Source of the DNA: Phascolomyces articulosus
Taxonomy: Eukaryota > Mucoromycota > Mucoromycetes > Mucorales > Lichtheimiaceae
Reading direction: 5' to 3'
DNA length: 64,000 nucleotides
Assembly: GCA_025677815.1 (NCBI GenBank)
Contig: JAIXMP010000004.1
Location: 1,798,001-1,862,000 of the forward strand
Below are positions 25,421 through 37,430 of this stretch, one piece after another (the first letter of the stretch is position 1; the number at the start of each line of letters is the position of its first letter). The notes below the pieces were generated by a model. That model was not told the origin of the DNA, ran no database searches, and saw nothing but the letters and a program-made list of their open reading frames with translations. The position numbers and the translations under genes are program-made.

Positions 25421-26823
25421 ATGGTTACAACAACAGAACCCATCACAGCAGCAGCGACAACAACAACTTCTTCTACGGTCTTATCTACTGAAAAACAGCA
25501 AATAAAATATGATTTTGATCGAGCTACTTGTTCGTCCTACATTGGTGAATCGGATACTGTAACTTATTATGCTGGATCTGTTGATATTGTAATTTTTTTT
25601 CCTTTATTCTTTTGATTTACGTTTCTAAACAATAATCATTAATCCCGTATATTTATATGATTTATAATAGAATTGGGCAATTGGACAAGTTCCTGCTGTA
25701 AGTTTCATATCCTCTCTCTGACCTTTTTTTTATACACGATTATTTATTTATCATGCAAAAATATTAACAAAATGTTTCATAACTTTCAGGGCGGTAAGAA
25801 TTTGATGTGACACCTTCCATTTTTAACACTGTTATGAGTAGAAAGTATTCAAGATGGCTGATGTTGATAAATATATAGGTTATGTGGTTGCTCTTTCATT
25901 AAGTGCCGTTCTTGATCATTTCTCTACAAGATATCAACAACATCCTGCATCACTCAATACCTTTTTCTTCAAGAAAACTGAAGCTGGTCCTTTTATTGTA
26001 GAGATTACAGAATTGAAATCAAGTAAAAAAGGCTTTGTCGTTGTAAAAGCAGTTCTACGACAACCCAAGGTTTGTCAATAGTTTATAATTTTTTTCATTT
26101 ACCCTTCCTCAGCCTCGTTGTATCTTTCTTCTTATCAATCATTATTATAAATGTTGTTTTTTTTTGTTTCCTTAGAAATATAATGAAAAGAACAAGGTGC
26201 CGCAAGATTTAAGTAAATATGATCGTAATCAATATGTCACAAAGACATTGAGTATTATCACCATGTCTGATATGAATGGTGAGACTGGTATTACCTTATC
26301 TAAAGGGGAAACAGGTGTAGCCCCTGTACCACCTCAAATGGCTACTATGGAACCTGCCAAGATGGATTACATGGGAGATTATGTTGATCTTTATCAAGAC
26401 AAGAGTACTTATCCAGTCTATGATACACAAGGCAATGTCATCAAACCAGGTCGTGCAGAAATTCACCATGGATATGATTTCAAAGATGGACGTGAAACGG
26501 ATTTCAAAAGTTTACCTTATTGGGCAGATCTCTTTACCAATCCCTTGTATTCGATGGGTCCTCAAGTTTTAGGCAAAAGTAAATATTGGATGCCTACTTT
26601 ACAACTTGAAGTTCAATTCAAGACCGTACCAAAAGATGTTAAAAATGTCATTGCAACTTTCAAGATTCCGCATATTGTCAATAATCGATTTGATTTAGAT
26701 GGCGCATTATATGATCAACATCAAAATTTATTAGCCATTACCAGACATCAATGTTTGGTTGTTCCATGGGAACGTAACGTTGGTTCTTCTTCTTCATCAT
26801 CATCAGCTTCTTCAAAGCTTTAG
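25421..26823 (+). CDS. Peroxisomal acyl-CoA thioesterase-like protein, copy A
   Basis: Five exons, join(25421..25588, 25671..25697, 25790..25793, 25879..26069, 26176..26823); about 345 aa. It resembles the TesB-like/4HBT_3 double-hotdog acyl-CoA thioesterases, which hydrolyse acyl-CoA to free fatty acid and CoA. Visible features are NWAIGQVP followed by the GGY motif at the start of the first hotdog helix, NTFFFKKTEAGPFIVEI, and a second half ending in HIVNNRFDLDGALYDQHQ and LLAITRHQCLVVPW. The last three residues are SKL, a canonical PTS1, so the enzyme should be imported into peroxisomes. Exon 3 is only 4 nt (GGCG); without it the frame breaks. It is a paralogue of the gene at 29296-30612, same strand, about 2.5 kb away, with the same small-exon structure. 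An N-terminal Thr-rich segment is specific to this copy. Confidence 0.88.
25790..25793 (+). other. 4-nt microexon (thioesterase A, exon 3)
   Basis: The sequence CAG|GGCG|GTAAGA has a perfect acceptor and donor around four bases. Reading on past the donor meets a stop within six codons, and skipping the four bases shifts the frame. Inclusion restores the conserved Gly-Gly-Tyr motif. Confidence 0.85.
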
Positions 26824-29295
26824 AGGTCTTTTTTTTTTTTTTTACACATATATCCCTTTTTGCTCCGTACCAATTTTCATCTTTGCTTCCATCATAGAAT
26901 CATCTTCGTACACATACATGCCTTTCATTTTATATAACATTTACATTTATAGACACGCATCACACTTTCTTCTTCTCTTACTCTAAATTTGCATCCATTA
27001 TAACTCTCCTTCTTCCACGAAATAAAAATAAAATCTACATTAGAAAAGAGACACTTATTTTATGTGAAATGATATATATATAATTGAAGAATATATAGAA
27101 TGGTATATAAGTTTTGCAAATAAAGTTAATATCCGGAAGCCTTGCATTGAAAGAACATATTACCATTTTTTTCACTCATTGTTTATTACAATAAATAAAT
27201 GACATTGTATGTTTTAACTAAAGTATTTATTAACTGATATACCTTCCATACCAATTATTGTTCTTGTTTTTTGTAGTCACTTTTTCTTTTCCTCTTCATG
27301 TTCTTCACAAAATACAAGAATTGTAGTGCTAGTCACAATCTGTATTCTGATAATGAAATCCTACGCATATTTGTCGTGGTAACTAGCAGTCTTTTTAAGA
27401 AGAAGAGGGGGTATTATCTATGCATAATTACTACTCTATATTTAAGGGTATATATTTGTTTACTTTCGATGAGATGTATTGTCCTAAAAAAACATGTGGG
27501 GAGTTGCATTTTGCGGGATTTGACTGTATCAAAGGACTTTTGCTTTTTTCCGATATTGATAGAAGAATAAGATAATACAAAGAATATTGTATGAATGTTG
27601 ACTTGATTTATCCAATTTGATGGTAATGGTGTTATGGTAGAATTCCGTTTACTTGCAATTGTTTTGTTATTGTTGTTGATCTTTGTTTTGCAGGTAACAA
27701 GGATCAATGTGCTGTGAATGTTGAACCACAGAGTTATTCAATCATTTTATTTGTGCTACGCTTCAATTTCTTGTGGAATGGTTTATTGTGTAAAATTTGA
27801 ATTATTTTTCTGTTTTTATCAAACATATTGGAAAACTCGTCCAAAGAATCCTTCGATTTTTTTTTATCCGTGCATCTGTCGAGTGTAGTTTGTACCAGAC
27901 CATACCATTTTCACCACCTTTTACCGCAGAATCTCCTTATGTAGCTCTGAACATTTTACAAACAATATTTCGACCTTTATCGTTAATTGCAAGGGTGAAT
28001 ATTGTGTAAAGATGGTGGATGTGGGTCCCAGAGATATTAGAGAATTCATCATGCGTTGAAGGATGATTAAATTGAGCTCAAAGTTGTCGAAACTGGCTTA
28101 ATACCGAACCTTACTCAGTGATAAACCTTGGATTTTTATCTTGGATAAACAGAACTTTGACCGCCTAATACACAAAAATACAGCATTTGTTGCTTTCTTC
28201 CATTGTTGTTAATTTGAATATTGTTGTTGTTGCTTCTATTGAGACTGATTAAGCCAAGTGGGATATCGTGCATGGTGTTGCAAGAATATCGAATGTTTGG
28301 GCTCCAATAATCAACGCATTCGAGTTATCCATTCGTTCTATGTTACAAGGATAAAACTATGAGATATAATGTTTGAGCCAATGATCAAAAGAAGTTGAAA
28401 TTTTGGAGACAATCATAATAGTCTACTATTGCATGAATAGATTATTCCATTCAGGAAATCCAGAAACTACTTTGACATTTGCATAATTGTATGATTCTTG
28501 ATTGTAAGCAGCAAGTCAAAAATACCTTTTGTGGGCTTGATTTATTACTATTTAGAAGAGGTTTTATCAAGAGCAGTGTTTTATAAATTAGTTACTACGT
28601 ATGAAATAAGATACAAATAGTAACGCGAGGTCGATTGTTGATACAAACCAATTGAAATCATAAAACTGTTTTCCTCTTCATTTACTATACCGTGATGACG
28701 CTTAGCCAAAGGGCAATTTGTTAACTGGGTCCTTGTTTTAAATGATATCATTTTTCTGACTCGTGCCGGTTATTTGATCATTCAAAAAATTTCAGTACTT
28801 TCTTCAATACCATGGACATATTACTATGATAGCGATAATTTATATTATGACAAAAAAATAACCGGTAATGATGTCAACTTTGTAATGGACTATTATGATT
28901 TGAGAAAAGAATATGTAATTATTGTTACAGAAGATAATATTTTGTAATAACAAATCCCGATTTTTGAATCTTTTCATTTTAGTGATTATATAATAAAAAT
29001 TATCGAGTATGTTCTGATGGATAGTAATCTTTTATGACTAAAATCAACAATTGATGTATTAAATCCTTATTTATTATTATTATTTTTTTGTTTTTGCACA
29101 TATTTGATTAAACATGTAATATACATCCAGTGATTTCTATATTCGGGCAAAGGCGCCGTTGTTGAATACCCACGCCGTCATCATTTTTTGCATTGTAGGT
29201 CACACTAAGCACTTTGATGTATAATAAAGTTACCCACGTTTTTGTGTATACATCTTTTCTTACCTCCTATACATTTACATTTCCCTTAAATTATT
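26824..29295. other. Intergenic spacer between the thioesterase paralogues
   Basis: About 2.5 kb, AT-rich. Open frames at 27298-27570 and 27797-28009 show no domain or splice support. Low-level coding-like words between 27600 and 28700 may be remnants of another duplicated copy or a transposon, but I could not match them to anything. The last 150 bases are the promoter of copy B. Confidence 0.45.
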
Positions 29296-30612
29296 ATGGA
29301 ACCACCATTTGAATTTGATAAAGTCACTGAAAATCGTTATTTAGGTGATTTACCAACAACATCTGTTTATTCTGGTTATTTAAATGGCGTAAGTCTTATG
29401 ATTTCTTGACGAAAAAAAAAATAGATGCGTGGAAATGTGTTTTGTAATCAAGAAAGAAAAAAAAAGAAGAAGACTTACCGTGTTGATTATTATTATTATT
29501 TAGCGATGGGCAGCAAGAGGCATTATTTTGGTAAATATTTTATATATTTATACTTTGCTAGTGATCTATGTTTTTGATATTGATGATTTTATTTTAATTA
29601 ATCAAAATTGGATGAATTTCTCTATGATAAATTATATATAGGGTGGTGAGTAACACAATAATCATAAATTGTGGGGGATATGACATTTCACTGGACAATT
29701 AGGTTTATAAATATATACTTATGGTATCTCTATTGGTTATTTTTTTTTGTTAGGTTATTTGGCTTCTACGATGACAAAAGTTGCTATGCAACAGTATCCT
29801 GGTAGACATCCCATTAATGTAAATACATTTTACGTGAATCCAGGAACAGAAGGACCATTTATCGTTGAGTTGGAAAAGATCAAAGGCAATAGCAAAGGCA
29901 TGTGCACTTATATCACTCGGTTAAAACAACTTCAAGGTGCCAACAGTAGTATGAAACCTTTGGATACATTAGAAGCGTATAATCCCAACGACTACGTGAT
30001 CAAAAACTTTGCAGTCATTAATATGAGTGGTGCTAAACCAGAACAAGGTTACAGTCACCCATCGCCAGAGAAATATAAAACAGTGCCCATTGAAAATATG
30101 GTACAATTACCATCAGAATGCGAGGGAGATACTACACTTCGTATGTATCATGATATCAATAGAAGCGATTCTCCTCATGTGAATCATTATGCCTTTGAAT
30201 TCGCGGATGGGCGACCTGTGGATAATTTGGCGCTTGTGTATTTCTTTGACATGTATATGGATCCATTTAGTCCTTTGATGAACAAAAATGCTCCAGACCA
30301 AGTACACAAGGGTTGGAAACCTACATTACATTATGAAGTTCAATTCAAAAACCCTATAAAGAAGCCGATACGACGTGCTTATTTAGTGTATACTATTCCC
30401 AATGTTATTCATGGTCGATTTGATATGGATGGAAGTGTATATAATGAAGAAGGAGAGTTATTGGCAACGACAAGGTATATATTTTCTGTTTTGTTTCATT
30501 TTTATGATCCATGTTTGTCAAATTTATTTATTTCTTTTTGTTTAGACATCAACTTCGTATTATTCCTCGAAAAGAAAAGCAAGTGCCTGCTTCCAGTGAA
30601 AGTAAACTATAA
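29296..30612 (+). CDS. Peroxisomal acyl-CoA thioesterase-like protein, copy B
   Basis: Five exons, join(29296..29388, 29504..29530, 29642..29645, 29754..30474, 30546..30612); about 303 aa. Same family and same architecture as the gene at 25421: a 27-nt exon 2 (RWAARGIIL), a 4-nt exon 3 and then GYLASTMTK. Further shared landmarks are NTFYVNPGTEGPFIVELEKI, HYEVQFKNPIKK and NVIHGRFDMDGSVYNEEGEL. Without the last intron the frame would run on past 30474 into a weakly coding tail; splicing at AG|GTATAT and TTTAG|A restores RHQLRIIPRKE, which aligns with copy A. The protein ends SSESKL, again a PTS1, so peroxisomal location is expected. The Ser-Lys-Leu codons overlap a GTAAAC donor-like site. Promoter and terminator are its own; the pair probably arose by duplication. 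Confidence 0.88.
29642..29645 (+). other. 4-nt microexon (thioesterase B, exon 3)
   Basis: ATATAG|GGTG|GTGAGT: four bases with good splice sites on both sides. Position and phase are the same as the GGCG microexon of copy A, again encoding Gly and the first base of the next Gly. Confidence 0.85.
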
Positions 30613-31442
30613 TAGTTGGCTTCAGCAACGTAAATTAGAATTTTTTTTACAATACACATTTAATATATTTCTATGATTTTTTTTTCAACTTCACCTTTAT
30701 GGTATGATTAAATAGAGTCAACAGGCTTATAATAAGTTGTTAAAATATTTGAAAGATCCAAACTTACATGAAGTACTTTAAGCAGTAGAAAAATAAATGA
30801 TTCTCAGTTTTCCTATTAATAGTGGTAATGTCATTTTCACATGTAATTTTATTTGGTTATATTATGTAGTACGTTCTCGGCTATAGAATATCGTTATATA
30901 TTTAGTATATGATAATTTTATAATGATCATGTAGAAGAATCCCAATATCAATAATAGCATAAAGAAGTATTGTTATATAAAAATGGATATGAAATCACCC
31001 AATTTTTGGTGAACATCATTTTACTTCAAAAGAGGGGGAAAAGGAGACAAATCAAATCATGCATAAGTTATTAAAAGTAAAGCTATATCATGGGAGTGGG
31101 TCTATTTCATTGTTTATTTATGAATCATTACACCATAAACTTGAACCATCTGTTTCTCATTCTCTCACTCATGATTCATTCTATAAGATATTTCATTATT
31201 AAAATCACTTTTTGGATATCAACATCCATCATGTTACGTATTCATAGTATCTTTTAAGCCAAGTAAATAAAATATAAAAAACCACCTCTTTGGGACTATG
31301 TATCATCGGTTTACAAACTTAAAAAAAACCCAGCTTTTTCTTTAAAAAAAGTTAGCCTATCATCCTCACGCGTTTTTTCTTCCTTTTTTTTTTTCTTCTT
31401 TGCATATCTTTTATATTTCTTTCTTCAAAAAAAAAAAAAAAA
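30613..31442. other. Intergenic
   Basis: Contains an exon-like stretch at about 30718-30780 in frame SQQAYNKLLKYLKDPNLHEV followed by a stop. It is preceded by TAG and could be an alternative last exon of copy B, but the phases do not join cleanly. The remainder is AT-rich. Confidence 0.4.
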
Positions 31443-32847
31443 ATGACAAGTCTGGCTGAATTACGCCAGCGACTCCTCCACCGTTATTATGTTATTCATT
31501 TAATTTACGGCTGCACTTTTATTGTATTTTCAGTAAAACGCCTTTTATTCTCCAATAATAATGACATTACTGTAAGTTTATTTTATTTTTAGAAATAGTC
31601 AACATGATTGTTGTATGTTTTATTTTTTTAAAAAAGATAACACACTTTATTAATTGCATTTTTCTATGGACTGATAAATATGATTGTGTTTTCCATTAAA
31701 TTCATTAAATTAGGATGCTGAAGTCAATGCTCATATTGCTTTGGTACTATTTTCCGTATGGAAATCACTCATGGCGAATACAGCTGAAGAACTCGCAAGT
31801 GTTCTTATTTTATATACCAAGTTCTTTACCTTTTGTATGATATACTGGAAATATGGCATGTTTAAAACGATCCTTTATCTTGGTGGATGGATAGGTAAAT
31901 GAATTTTAAATGATAACTCAATTTCAAAGGATAAATAAAAGCATGAAGCATTAACAACAAAATTATGCAAAATTTATAAAACAGTCTTGTCGACATTATT
32001 TCCACAACCATGGTATCAAGGACCAACAAAAATTGTTGAATTAAGTGAAACGAAATTCCGAGAAGATGTTCAAAGACGTAAACGACAAACAGCGACCCCT
32101 CCAACAGATGGTCCACGTATTACAGAAATAACGGATGAGAATGAAGAAGGAGGAGCTATGTCTACATCATCATCCACCACAACCACCACAGCAACAAATA
32201 ATAATAAAAAGGATAAAGGAAAAGGAAAGGCTATACCGACAAATCAATATACTCGATATTGGGTTGTTATGCTCTATGCTAATTGGTCACTTGCTTGTCT
32301 TAATTTCGAGGCAGTTTTGGCTAAATTATCATTACAATATTCTGCGGATCATATCAAATTTGGTAAAACAGTATAGTCTATAAATTTATGTGGAAAGAGT
32401 AATATATGAATACATTGAATACTCATGAAATGAAATTGGGGGGGGGAAATGATAATAATAGGTAAAATTGATATTGATGTCTACACGGATCTTGCGGATG
32501 AATATGGAATCAGTCGTGATCCAGCTTCTTTTGACTTACCCACCCTTTTATTGTTCCGTGATGGTGCACAAATTCGTCGATTACCTGAATTAACTCCTAC
32601 TACAGATGATACAAATAAGAATAAAGCAACAGCAGCTACAACAGCAAAAGATACCATTACACGGATTGGTTGGAGTAAAAAGGCAGTAAGTTTTTGTTTT
32701 TTCTTGATGATGAGTACTTCATAAGTTAAAGGATGGAATAAAAATGATTAATATTGAATCATTGTCATTCTGTTTTTTTTATATATGTATAAAAAGGCTA
32801 CTGTTGTCAAGGCATTCCATCTTGATAAGATTTTTATTGAAAAATAG
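31443..32847 (+). CDS. TMX2-like thioredoxin-related transmembrane protein
   Basis: Five exons, join(31443..31571, 31714..31894, 31985..32362, 32462..32685, 32797..32847); about 320 aa. The N-terminal 110 residues are hydrophobic and hold membrane segments. Then PQPWYQGPTKI precedes a charged, Ser/Thr-rich linker and a thioredoxin-like domain (WVVMLYANWSLACLNF, FGKIDIDVYTDLADEYGISR, LPTLLLFRDGAQIRRLPE). This order matches animal TMX2, an ER/mitochondria-contact-site protein with a non-classical active site. Here the active-site tetrad is SLAC at about 205-208, so only one Cys of CxxC remains, as in human TMX2 (SNDC). Disulfide exchange is therefore unlikely to be classical. The linker of about 55 residues before the thioredoxin fold is longer than in animals. 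Confidence 0.9.
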
Positions 32848-33653
32848 ATTTATGTTATTATAATTATTACTATCACTATTACTTTGAAATACTACCTCAA
32901 TGTAAAAACATACACAATCACACTTTTTATTTTATTTTGCATTTATTAGACTATAGCTATATATACAACTATAATGGATTTCCCTTTCCTCTCCCTTATT
33001 ATAGTATTTTTTTCATTGACAAGAGTATCTTACTAGGTACTAATTATATATATAGATATAGTCATTGAATCATTCTTTCCAATACAGTATACAAACTGTG
33101 CGTGAAAAAAAAGGAAGAGAAGCATTCTATGGGATTTAAATATATATTTAAAATGTTTATATAATTAGATAAAAGAAATGTTTAATTATTTCAAAGAAAA
33201 AAGAAGAGGGATTGTTTGAAGCAAACTGTGTACACAGACAACAAATAGGGTTGATCAAGGAAAGAAGGAAAGAAAAAGAATTTAAGGAAAAGTCATTGAA
33301 AAAAGTTAAATGGAGAAAAGATAATTAAAAAAAAGACTATGTGCGAAGAAAGTAAAGAGAAGAAGAAAGTGTTTGTGTGATGAGTTACTACGTACGAATA
33401 ATAAAAAGAAATTTGTCAATGAAAGAAAGTGGACAGAACTCTAGTTACAGATCAAAAAAGAAAACAAATTAATTACGGGGTAAAAAAAAATAGGACTAAA
33501 AAAAAGATAAACTAAATTTTTTTTTTGAGGAGGTTGATTGTGCAATGAAAGTTGTTTAAATAAAAAGAAGAAACAAAAAATTACGAATAAGAAACAATGA
33601 GGAAATAAAAGGGAATCGTTTGGGTTTATAAATCATGAAAAGAAAACAAAATG
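32848..33653. other. Convergent intergenic region
   Basis: Lies between the ends of two convergent genes. The purine-rich plus-strand sequence (AAAGAAG-type) from 33080 to 33650 probably corresponds to the 3' untranslated region of the bHLH gene. No gene is seen. Confidence 0.5.
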
Positions 33654-35785
33654 TTAAAAAGTATACATCTTTTCCATGGCTTGTCGTTGCAAAACGCCAT
33701 GTTGAAACCTATACACAATTAGATGAAGAATGATGAGTTCATTTTTTCTTACATATCACAAATATCATAAATAAATAAATAAAAAACGTACTTTTTCAAA
33801 GTTTCATTTTCTTGAACAAGACGTTCTACTTCTGAAAGCAATTCATTTTGCATATTCTTCAAATGTTGGATTTGTTGAACAGCTGTAATGAAAAAAAAAT
33901 TAGGTTATTATTAAAAAGCTTGATGCTATTTTTTTTATATCATAGAATCATTCAAATACTTACTTCGTGTAAGTAATGCTGCTTTGCTCATCTTTTTATT
34001 ATTACAACCGGGTAAATGCTTTCGTAATTCATCAAATCCATCTTTAATTTGAGCACGACGTTTTTGTTCAGATTGGATGTGAATTTGACGACGTAATTCT
34101 GCGTTTGATACACCACGTCTAGAAGTAAAAAAATAAGTTAATATATAAGTAAACAAGGGGATTATTATTATTCAACTTACTCTTCTGCCTCCTTATCAAT
34201 CTCATCATCGTCAGGTTCATCATCAGAATCATCCTTATCCGTATCAGAGGCTTTCTTCTTTTTAATAGTCAAATCTTCTGTTGAACTATTATAAGTGCTA
34301 CTACCACTACTACTATGACCAGAGGACAAAGAAGAGGTACCAGTAGTAGTAGAAGGTCTCTTACGTTTATTACGCTTTGCATCCATTCTTTTTTCGTAAG
34401 TTTCCTTTGAATATTCAAGGAATTCGGTATGGTAAAACTCCATAGGGACCGAGTTAGCACGAGCAATCGTTTCCTTGACACGTTCAGTGGTCGAATTGGT
34501 AAAAGTCGATGAAGGAACAAGGGGTGTCATTAATGGATTATTGGTTACTGCAGCGGCAGCAGCAGCAGCTGCTGCTGCTACTTGTTGTTGTGATGATGAA
34601 GTAGGTGTTGTTGTAGTTGTTGAATTTTGATCCAAGGCTTGAGTCGTCAAGACTTGAGGAGGGAAATTAGGTGCGGATACGACAGCTGTAGTAGTAGCAT
34701 GTGTTGTGTTATTATTAAGATGGGTTGTCACCATTGTATTATTAGCATTATTTGCAGGGGGTGGTGTTTGTGGAGAAGAATTGGAGGATATCGAATCTGG
34801 ACTGCCTGGATGATGATGATGATGAGGTCTTTGTTGTTGCTGTTGATCATAAAAACCAAATCGTGGCGCAGTAGGTGTAGACGAAGTAGTAGTAGGAGTA
34901 GTACTGGTTGTAGTAGTACTTGTGTTTGTAGTGGCGGCGGCGGCAGGATACGTTATCGGAACAGTTTGATAATTCAATGGCATTTGTTGAAAGGTTGTAT
35001 AATCTAATAATATAATAATAATTATATAAAAAAGGGGTTGAATTTTTTTGGTCTAATTAGTGTTCGATTCAATCTACCAAACAGTCTCTCTCAATTTTAC
35101 TCTCTCCCTATAAACTAATTATATATGTATATATATATATGAGAGGAATATAAGGATAGGTTCTCTTTTTTTTGGGGGGGGGGGAGAGGGAAAAGAGACA
35201 AGTCAGTAGTAGGGGTTAGTATAATAAAAAAAAAGGTGTATAGTAAATCATCCAATCATACTAGTCTCATAATATAAGATGGTAACTCCGGCTGCATAAG
35301 GTGTACCTTCTTAGTGAATTATAATAATAGTATATAGTAGTAATAGTGGTAATAGTATTGGGGGTTGAATGAAAGAAAAGGGGTTATTGTATATGATGAT
35401 TTATGATTTATCATGATAATAAATTGATGGTGGTGATAGTAATAATAACAGTAATGATAGTGATTAAGTAAGAGAATCAAATGTATATAATAGAGAAGTG
35501 ATATATCTTTGGTGGGAGATACTTCAAGGGAATTGATCCTTTCCATGCTCATACACACACACACAGAGAGAGAGAGAGATACTAATTATATATATATATA
35601 TACTTACCATGATAATAATGTTGTTGACTATCTTCATAAGTGACTTGAGTCGATGATGAAGTAGTAGGAGAATTCTCTTTTTGTTGCATTCCCATTGTTG
35701 CAGGGTTGAAATTAGACATGATGTTGCCTGCGGAGTAATCGGGAACGTATTGATTCGAGGAGTTGGAAAGGACTATTTCGCTCAT
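33654..35785 (-). CDS. bHLH-leucine-zipper transcription factor (MLX/Mondo-like)
   Basis: Five exons, complement(35608..35785, 34181..35003, 33964..34118, 33792..33882, 33654..33708); about 433 aa. The N-terminal two thirds are Thr/Ser/Ala/Gln-rich with an acidic segment (DTDKDDSDDEPDDDE) just before the DNA-binding domain. The basic region HIQSEQKRRAQIKDGFDELR has the H-x3-E-x3-R pattern of E-box (CANNTG) binders; helix 2 is KMSKAALLTRTVQQIQHLK. It runs directly into a zipper with Leu/Val heptads (NELLSEVERLVQENETLKKF). Class and spacing are closest to MLX/Mondo-type factors; the target pathway is not deducible. The first intron is 604 nt, about six times the local average, and contains several microsatellites. 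The ATG at 35785 is the first in frame. Confidence 0.88.
35004..35607 (-). other. Long first intron with microsatellites
   Basis: Between donor GTAAGT (35607) and acceptor TATTAG (35004). It contains (AT)n at about 35588-35602, (AC)n then (AG)n at about 35556-35579, a G10 run near 35174 and an (AT)n near 35124-35138. Most other introns in the window are 60-190 nt. Confidence 0.75.
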
Positions 35786-37430
35786 GATATGAAGAAGGGT
35801 AATATAAAAAAAAGGATGATGATGATGATATTGTTGTTGTTGTTATTTTGCTGTTATTTGAAAAGGATGATTTGCAAATGACTATCAAATAAATAAAGAG
35901 AGATATGTAGAGAGAGAGGAAGAGTAGGAAAGGATGGCGATTTTTAGGATGAATTGTTATTATTAATAGATATGTTTTGTGTTTAAGGTGAAAGTAATAA
36001 AACGAATGTGGATGTTGTTGTCGTTGTTATAAAAAGTGAATGTTTTCAACGAGTGTATGGGTGGGGACAACAACAGAATAATAAAAATGATAATAAAAAG
36101 GAAAGGAAGGACTGGGGGACTTCAACGATAAAATAAGTTCGAGAAAGAAACAAAGTAAAAGAAGAAGAAGAAGTGGAAATTGGGGTCTTTTTTTCTCTTT
36201 TTTCAAGGTAGAAAAAGAATAAAATAAAAAAAAAAGGAGTCCAAGAAAATAGCTTTTGTGCAACGACGTGCAATGTGTGTAATACATCTTAAACTACTAA
36301 GCATTTACTATTCACTTACATATACTTCACTTATACCAATTGGCTTAGACTCTTTCTTTCTCCTACTTATTACTATATAGCTCTATAATAATGATCAAGT
36401 CAAACTAATAATAAGAATAACATAACCTCATTCTTCATGACATGGAACTCATTCAACTTTTTATTACTTAACCATTTCAAGATCTCGAATAGTTAACCAT
36501 ATTCTTGGTTCAAAAATGAATGTTTTAAAACGTAAAATTATATATATATATATATATTTTTGACGATAGTAATCAAGCAAACAGATTCTCGATGCGTAAC
36601 CTTATTAGTAATATATCATGACAACTGTTTATCTATTTCATAATAAACCATCTCTTCTATGTCTATATTCCATGTCATAAAATCATTACAAAAAAGAAGA
36701 ATTTTATACGTGTGACTTCAACGGTCCCTCTATTGTTACGCAACCCGTGTTTTTTTGAGAAGGATCCAATCCATATGAAAGTTTTTTTTTCAATCACCAT
36801 CAACAAAATGAATGATTTGCTCACATTCCCAGGCTTATTATACAGATAAATATATAATACTACTACTCTTCATCAAGTCATCGTCTCCATGAGTACATGA
36901 GTTAAACTCAGTATATCTTGGAAGAACCAATGACAAACGAAAAAATCGTGCGTTTTTCATTATTATTATATTGTAAAAAACTAATCACGATTTAAAGTTT
37001 TTAACGATGATATCATCGTTATTATCTTTCATGGTAGCCAACCGCATAAGGTTTGGTATTAACAAAAAATCTATTCTTTGTGTTGCAAAAATAACCTTTT
37101 TTTATATGCTCCGATTCTTTTTCTGTTTTTTTTTTTGTTTTTTTCCAATATGTCAAATCTCATCCTTTAAAGTAATATATATATATATATATATTGTCGT
37201 TCTTCTCACTAATAATGATACATGACAATAAGAAGCTTCCTAGTAGTAACCAATCATTGTAATGGTAGTGGCAAAATAATATCATTATTATTATTTATTT
37301 AGTGCAAGTTCAAAGTGGACATTTCATTTATTTACTCCTTAATTTATAAAAAAGTAAACAATTTTTTTTTATCATCATCAATTCACCCCCTTCTTCTTCT
37401 TCTTTTACTTTTACTTTAATCATATTCACT
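35786..37430. other. Divergent promoter region
   Basis: 1.6 kb between the divergently transcribed bHLH gene and the low-complexity gene at 37431. It holds (GATGAT)n near 35816, several (TA)n runs (36541-36558, 37173-37193) and poly-pyrimidine tracts. Open frames on the minus strand at 36027-36287 have no domain support. No gene is seen. Confidence 0.5.

Noticed and set aside
30475..30676. Extension of the thioesterase B frame to 30676
   Set aside because: It is intron read-through: splicing at 30474/30546 restores similarity to copy A and the SKL end.
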